DNA of 36,832 nt from Nitrososphaerales archaeon (GTDB lineage Archaea > Thermoproteota > Nitrososphaeria > Nitrososphaerales > Nitrososphaeraceae). Under the pieces are notes generated by a model. The model saw only the letters and a program-made list of their open reading frames with translations, was not told the DNA's origin and made no database searches. The position numbers and the translations under genes are program-made. The stretch is from contig JANWKP010000368.1 of assembly GCA_025451315.1 (NCBI GenBank), positions 1-36,832 on the forward strand, given 5' to 3'. This document shows, piece by piece, positions 33,066 through 36,832 of this stretch; within the stretch, counting starts at the first letter, position 1, and every line of letters starts with the position of its first letter.

Positions 33066-34437
33066 AGTCAAGGAACCTGATCCACTCTGGGAACCATAAA
33101 TTATTTTCTGAAACACCTATTCCTCTGGCCAATAAATTTGGAGAATTATAAAATGCTTTTTCACATCCAAGGTCTTTAGCAATATGGTTATTAAGTTCCT
33201 CTATTGAAGTAACTCTTCCCATATATTGATTAGCAATAAATTCTCTATTAGAGGTATATAAACCAACTTGTCGTCCATCAATAGTAGGAACATAACTAAT
33301 AATTACATCTATTTTTTTTACTCCACTTTTATTTAAATAATAAATTGTTTCTTTTGCAGTGCTCCCCGTCTGAATAGTCCCTTGAATTGATGCTACCTTT
33401 TTCCCCTTAGTTATATCTGCTAAAATAAATTTTAGAGACTTGCCGGTAGTTAGCAACTTATTTTTACTTTCCTCCTCTGAAAAATCAATCATATGATCTG
33501 AGTCATCATATCTATCTTTGATTACCCCTTCGGAGATTTCAAAATTTAAAATTGACTTCTGTAATTCTAATCCTATCCCAAGGGCCATAGGTCTAGTGTA
33601 ATCTGGTTCTGCATATACTGTATCGAGATCGACAAATTTTGATAGATAATTAGCTTGAACTTTTCCAATGTTTCTTCTTATCGTATATATGCTTTTGTTG
33701 TTAAAAGTGGTCGTCACATGCGATTCCCTAATAAATTCAAAAGGGTCCATTAACATTTTATTATTTTCCAAACTTGTTAATTCCTGGATATGATTTTGGG
33801 CGGTAATTTTAAGCAATTGCCCCATTTTTACATCAGTATACTTAAAGTTAGAGAAAGAAGTTTTCAAAGAATTTTCTGAGGAAAAGATTACCAAGTCGTC
33901 ATTTGGGGCCAAGGCCATGATCAATGGTTTAAATCCAGTACTATTTCGGAAAACAAATATCGAATCATTTACTTTTAGTATAAGATTTCCTCTGAGATGT
34001 CTATCTAAAAATTCTGCCGCACGGCTATTATCTTTTTTTTCATTTACTAATTTAATGAATATTGAATAAATCTGAAACAAGGGATCTGCGTCTTTTGCAG
34101 ATCCTATATATGGATGAAGGTCTAATTTTTCAGTATCAACAAGAAAACCATCAAACGCAATCTTAATAGAATCCATACTGGGAAATATCGGAGCCCTTTT
34201 CGAAAGATATCCTATAGCATTTGAACCAATTAATTTCTTTTTTTTTATTAATTTTGATAAGGTATCATTTGACGGAATAGAACCTTTACTTTCTAAAACT
34301 CTATCTCCAATCATCATCTTCCAGTATGCCTTGCCTCTGTGTTGAACCATCCGCATCGAACTTACAAGATAAAAAAGAATTTCGCCCGGAGAGTATTTTT
34401 TAGTATCAAAATTGTAAAGTGCTACTATTCCAGCCAA
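33058..34437 (-). CDS. PurF-like protein lacking key glutaminase and PRPP-loop residues
   Basis: Homologous along its length to amidophosphoribosyltransferase (PurF), which makes phosphoribosylamine from PRPP and glutamine. It begins MAGIVALYNF where PurF has MCGIVG: the essential N-terminal Cys is Ala2 (codon GCT). The glutaminase 'NG' is DG (FDGFLVD, Asp96). FRNSTGFKPL matches the PurF RDPLGIRPL strand. In the PRTase half the loop KKVASIQGTIQTGST aligns with KRVVLVDDSIVRGTT, with the acidic pair DD replaced by Gln352-Gly353. Both activities should be lost or changed, so this is probably a non-catalytic or repurposed paralogue. 459 aa, TTG start; ATATAATA at about -25 may be the TATA box. 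Confidence 0.82.
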   Translation of the reverse strand: MAGIVALYNFDTKKYSPGEILFYLVSSMRMVQHRGKAYWKMMIGDRVLESKGSIPSNDTLSKLIKKKKLIGSNAIGYLSKRAPIFPSMDSIKIAFDGFLVDTEKLDLHPYIGSAKDADPLFQIYSIFIKLVNEKKDNSRAAEFLDRHLRGNLILKVNDSIFVFRNSTGFKPLIMALAPNDDLVIFSSENSLKTSFSNFKYTDVKMGQLLKITAQNHIQELTSLENNKMLMDPFEFIRESHVTTTFNNKSIYTIRRNIGKVQANYLSKFVDLDTVYAEPDYTRPMALGIGLELQKSILNFEISEGVIKDRYDDSDHMIDFSEEESKNKLLTTGKSLKFILADITKGKKVASIQGTIQTGSTAKETIYYLNKSGVKKIDVIISYVPTIDGRQVGLYTSNREFIANQYMGRVTSIEELNNHIAKDLGCEKAFYNSPNLLARGIGVSENNLWFPEWIRFLDYE

Positions 34438-34591
34438 GATCCTTTAACTTATAATTTATTATATTCAATATATAACAATTTTAGAATATGAAAATATAAT
34501 AATTACAATTCATAAAGAGGTGATGATAATTCTTAAATTAAAAATAGAAAAATAAAAAATACTGATAATACTAGTAAGAATGATTCTTATC

Positions 34592-35794
34592 ATGATTATC
34601 GGAGTTATAGGAAAAGCGAATGTTGGAAAATCTACTTTTTTTAATTCTGCAACGGATCAATCTGTTCCTTCAGCAAATTATCCTTTCACAACTATCCAAC
34701 CGAATATAGGAATAAGCTTTGTAAGAGAAAAGTGTGTATGTAGGGAATTTAAGGTACAAGATAATCCACTACATTCATTATGTATAGATGGAAATAGATT
34801 TGTACCTATCAAATTAATAGATATAGCAGGACTTGTTCCTGGCGCTCATTTAGGAAAGGGATTAGGAAATAAATTTTTAGACGATGCAAGACAAGCAGAT
34901 GCATTAATACATGTAGTAGACGCTTCAGGATCAACTGACCCGGAGGGTAAAGTTATAGAAAAGGCTCATGGCGACCCGCTTTTTGACATTAAGTTTGTAG
35001 AAGAGGAATTTGATCAATGGGTTCTTTCAATTGTCAATAGAGATTGGAATAAGATATCTAGAGATATGACAAATCAAAAATTAAAAATTGAGCAAATATT
35101 AGCAAAAAGATTATCCGGATTATCTATAATAGTTGATTCAATTTCAAATGCAATATCTCATATAGGATTGACCCATAAAAATCCTGACAAATGGACACAA
35201 GAAGAATTATTAGAGTTTGTAAGATTAATAAGAAGAAATTCAAAGCCCGTACTAATATTAGCCAATAAAGCTGATATTTCTTCTTCTAAAGAAAATATCG
35301 AAAAGTTAAAACAACAAATTAACTTAGTAATCCCTTGTGCATCGGAAGGAGAATTAGTTCTTAGAAAAGGGGCAAAAAAAGGTTTATGGTATTATCTTCC
35401 AGGAGACCCAAGTTTTGAGTTAAAGGATAAGAATTTATTAAATGAACAACAAAAAAAAGCATTATTAATAATACATTCTGTATTAGACCAATATGGATCT
35501 ACTGGCGTGCAGGAAGCAATAAACACTGTATGCTTCAAATTACTAAATCTAATTATAGTATATCCTGTTGAAGATGAAATAAAATTATCAGATAAAAAGG
35601 GAAACGTCCTACCTAATGCACTCTTATTACGACAAGGATCAACAGCAAAAGATTTGGCTGCAAATATTCATGAAGATTTAGCTAAAGGATTTATGTTTGC
35701 TATAGATGTAAGAAATAAACAAAGAATTGGAGCAGATTATGAATTGAAACATAATGATGTTATAAAAATAATCTCGAATACTAGTAGAAGATAA
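34592..35794 (+). CDS. Ygr210/YchF-type OBG GTPase with TGS domain
   Basis: Translation-associated GTPase of the OBG superfamily, archaeal Ygr210 branch. G1 is GKANVGKS, the conserved FTTIQPNIG loop follows as G2, G3 is DIAGLVPGAHLGKGLGNKFL, and G4 is NKAD. A Cys-containing insert between G2 and G3 (EKCVCREF ... LHSLCIDG) is typical of the Ygr210 group. The C-terminal ~80 residues (IVYPVEDEIKLSDKKGN ... HNDVIKIIS) form a TGS domain. I start at the ATG at 34592 (MIIGVIGKAN), as the family begins within a few residues of the P-loop; ATG 34580 would add four residues. Followed by kae1 after 2 nt, so the two are co-transcribed. Confidence 0.9.
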   Translation: MIIGVIGKANVGKSTFFNSATDQSVPSANYPFTTIQPNIGISFVREKCVCREFKVQDNPLHSLCIDGNRFVPIKLIDIAGLVPGAHLGKGLGNKFLDDARQADALIHVVDASGSTDPEGKVIEKAHGDPLFDIKFVEEEFDQWVLSIVNRDWNKISRDMTNQKLKIEQILAKRLSGLSIIVDSISNAISHIGLTHKNPDKWTQEELLEFVRLIRRNSKPVLILANKADISSSKENIEKLKQQINLVIPCASEGELVLRKGAKKGLWYYLPGDPSFELKDKNLLNEQQKKALLIIHSVLDQYGSTGVQEAINTVCFKLLNLIIVYPVEDEIKLSDKKGNVLPNALLLRQGSTAKDLAANIHEDLAKGFMFAIDVRNKQRIGADYELKHNDVIKIISNTSRR

Positions 35795-35796
35795 TT

Positions 35797-36828
35797 ATGA
35801 AAAGTAAAAGAACAAACGATTATATTTTTTGTCTCGGAATCGAGAGTACCGCTCACACTTTTGGATGTTCGGTAATTCAATTTGACCTAATTAAAAAAAA
35901 AGGTAAAATAATCTCAGAGTCTAGAAGTGTATATAAAGCTCCTGACGGAGCAGGAATACACCCACGAGAAGCATCTAGACATCATTTGGAGAATTCTCCT
36001 ACAATTCTAAGGCAAGTGTTAATGCAATCTAATCTAAAGCCTAATGAAATTGACTTAATCTCATATTCGGCTGGACCTGGTTTGGGACCTTGTCTTAGAG
36101 TTGGTGCCGTAATTGCAAGAGCTCTTTCATCATTTTATGATATACCAATAATACCAACCAATCATGCCTTAGGACATATTGAATTAGGTATGATGCTTAC
36201 AAAATGTCAAGATCCTCTTGTTCTACTAGTCTCTGGAGGTCATACTATGATATTAGCATTTTTAAATAAGAAATGGAGAGTCTTTGGCGAAACGCTAGAT
36301 ATAACAATTGGTCAATTATTGGATCAATTTGGAAGATATATGGGCCTTGCCTCTCCTTGTGGAACCACAATTGAAAAATATGCTAGCCAATCTTCAAAAA
36401 AATATTCTCAATTACCCTATATTGTAAAAGGCAATGATGTTTCATTTTCTGGTATCTTAACTGCTACAAAAAAATTGCTAGATAATGGCTATGATAAATT
36501 TAACATATGTTATTCCCTTCAAGAAACTGCATTTGCAATGTTAACCGAAGTTATTGAAAGAGCTTTATCTTTTACGGAGAAAAAGGAAGTTTTGATTGTA
36601 GGAGGAGTTTCGGCAAATAACCGTCTTTCTAATATGTTAAAAATAGCAACGAAAAGACAAAAGGCAAAATTATATACTTGTCCTATACACTATTCAGGTG
36701 ATAACGGTGCTCAAATAGCATGGACAGCTATCTGTGATAATATTTCATCAGGTAAAACGATCAAGGTTCAAAATGCATTTATAAAACAATCTTGGAGATT
36801 AGACAGTGTAGAAGTAAACTGGAGATAA
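35797..36828 (+). CDS. kae1: Kae1, tRNA N6-adenosine threonylcarbamoyltransferase
   Basis: Catalytic subunit of the KEOPS complex, transferring the threonylcarbamoyl group to A37 of ANN-decoding tRNAs. The ASKHA-fold elements are CLGIESTAHTFGCSV at the start, SAGPGLGPCLRVG, the metal motif H123-x3-H127 (NHALGHIE), LLVSGGHTMI, and Asp302 in SGDNGAQIAW. 343 aa corresponds to Kae1 alone; no Bud32 kinase domain is fused, although such a fusion occurs in some archaea. A bud32 gene could follow just beyond the window. ATG start is 2 nt after the GTPase stop; the stop codon ends 4 nt from the window edge. Confidence 0.95.
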   Translation: MKSKRTNDYIFCLGIESTAHTFGCSVIQFDLIKKKGKIISESRSVYKAPDGAGIHPREASRHHLENSPTILRQVLMQSNLKPNEIDLISYSAGPGLGPCLRVGAVIARALSSFYDIPIIPTNHALGHIELGMMLTKCQDPLVLLVSGGHTMILAFLNKKWRVFGETLDITIGQLLDQFGRYMGLASPCGTTIEKYASQSSKKYSQLPYIVKGNDVSFSGILTATKKLLDNGYDKFNICYSLQETAFAMLTEVIERALSFTEKKEVLIVGGVSANNRLSNMLKIATKRQKAKLYTCPIHYSGDNGAQIAWTAICDNISSGKTIKVQNAFIKQSWRLDSVEVNWR

Positions 36829-36832
36829 ATCA

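Noticed and set aside
34520-34555. Leader-peptide-like frame after a GAGGTGAT element
   Set aside because: About eleven codons of A/T-rich sequence; the Shine-Dalgarno-like octamer may be chance, and nothing suggests attenuation.
1-36832. CRISPR arrays, insertion sequences, prophage genes or defence systems
   Set aside because: No regularly spaced repeats, transposase, integrase or defence-type proteins were seen in any part of the window.

Overview
The window reads as a chromosomal segment of a low-G+C (about one third by eye) ammonia-oxidising-type archaeon of the Nitrososphaerota (Thaumarchaeota). I infer this from archaeal-type ribosomal, RNA polymerase, Cbf5, Taw1, Kae1 and RfcL proteins, a single unsplit RpoA, an acyl-CoA carboxylase operon of the kind used by the hydroxypropionate/hydroxybutyrate cycle, an intron-containing tRNA-His and many TTG starts. 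Genus cannot be fixed from sequence alone; a Nitrososphaera/Nitrosocosmicus-like soil lineage is my guess.

Layout. 1-410: 5' half of a tRNA running off the left edge, then a 52-aa Cys-rich mini-protein. 410-6940 (minus): the 3' half of the archaeal spc ribosomal operon, transcribed rpl18-rps5-rpl30-rpl15-secY-adk-EMC3-like insertase-cmk-cbf5, with a strong promoter just upstream of rpl18. 7006-12151: a nickel-pincer-nucleotide cofactor locus built as two divergent units, mdh-larB (minus) and larC-larE-cysteine desulfurase (plus, each pair overlapping by 8 nt); no larA is in view. 12393-15958 (minus): carboxyltransferase, biotin carboxylase and biotin carrier protein. 16090-19085 (minus): clamp-loader large subunit RfcL with two small unknown proteins, and an unrecognised 378-aa protein. 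19201-29033 (minus): rpoH-rpoB-rpoA-rpl30e-(103-aa membrane protein)-nusA-rps12-rps7. 29227-29331: tRNA-His(GTG) with a 30-nt intron in a canonical bulge-helix-bulge. 29395-30189: NIF3-like protein. 30190-30975: a gene-free, very AT-rich gap. 30976-36828: taw1, a HAD phosphatase, a degenerate PurF-like protein with a small overlapping partner, a Ygr210-type GTPase and kae1.

How the genes work together. Most of the window is information processing: translation (six ribosomal proteins of the two operons plus eL30), transcription (RpoA, B, H, NusA), membrane insertion (SecY, EMC3-like), replication (RfcL) and RNA modification (Cbf5 pseudouridine, Taw1 wybutosine, Kae1 t6A). Two metabolic blocks interrupt it: CO2 fixation (Acc/Pcc) and Lar cofactor synthesis. 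The least ordinary items are the lar/mdh/desulfurase locus with a three-cysteine LarE, the PurF paralogue that has lost both its glutaminase nucleophile and the acidic pair of its PRPP loop, and several small lineage-type proteins lodged in universal operons.
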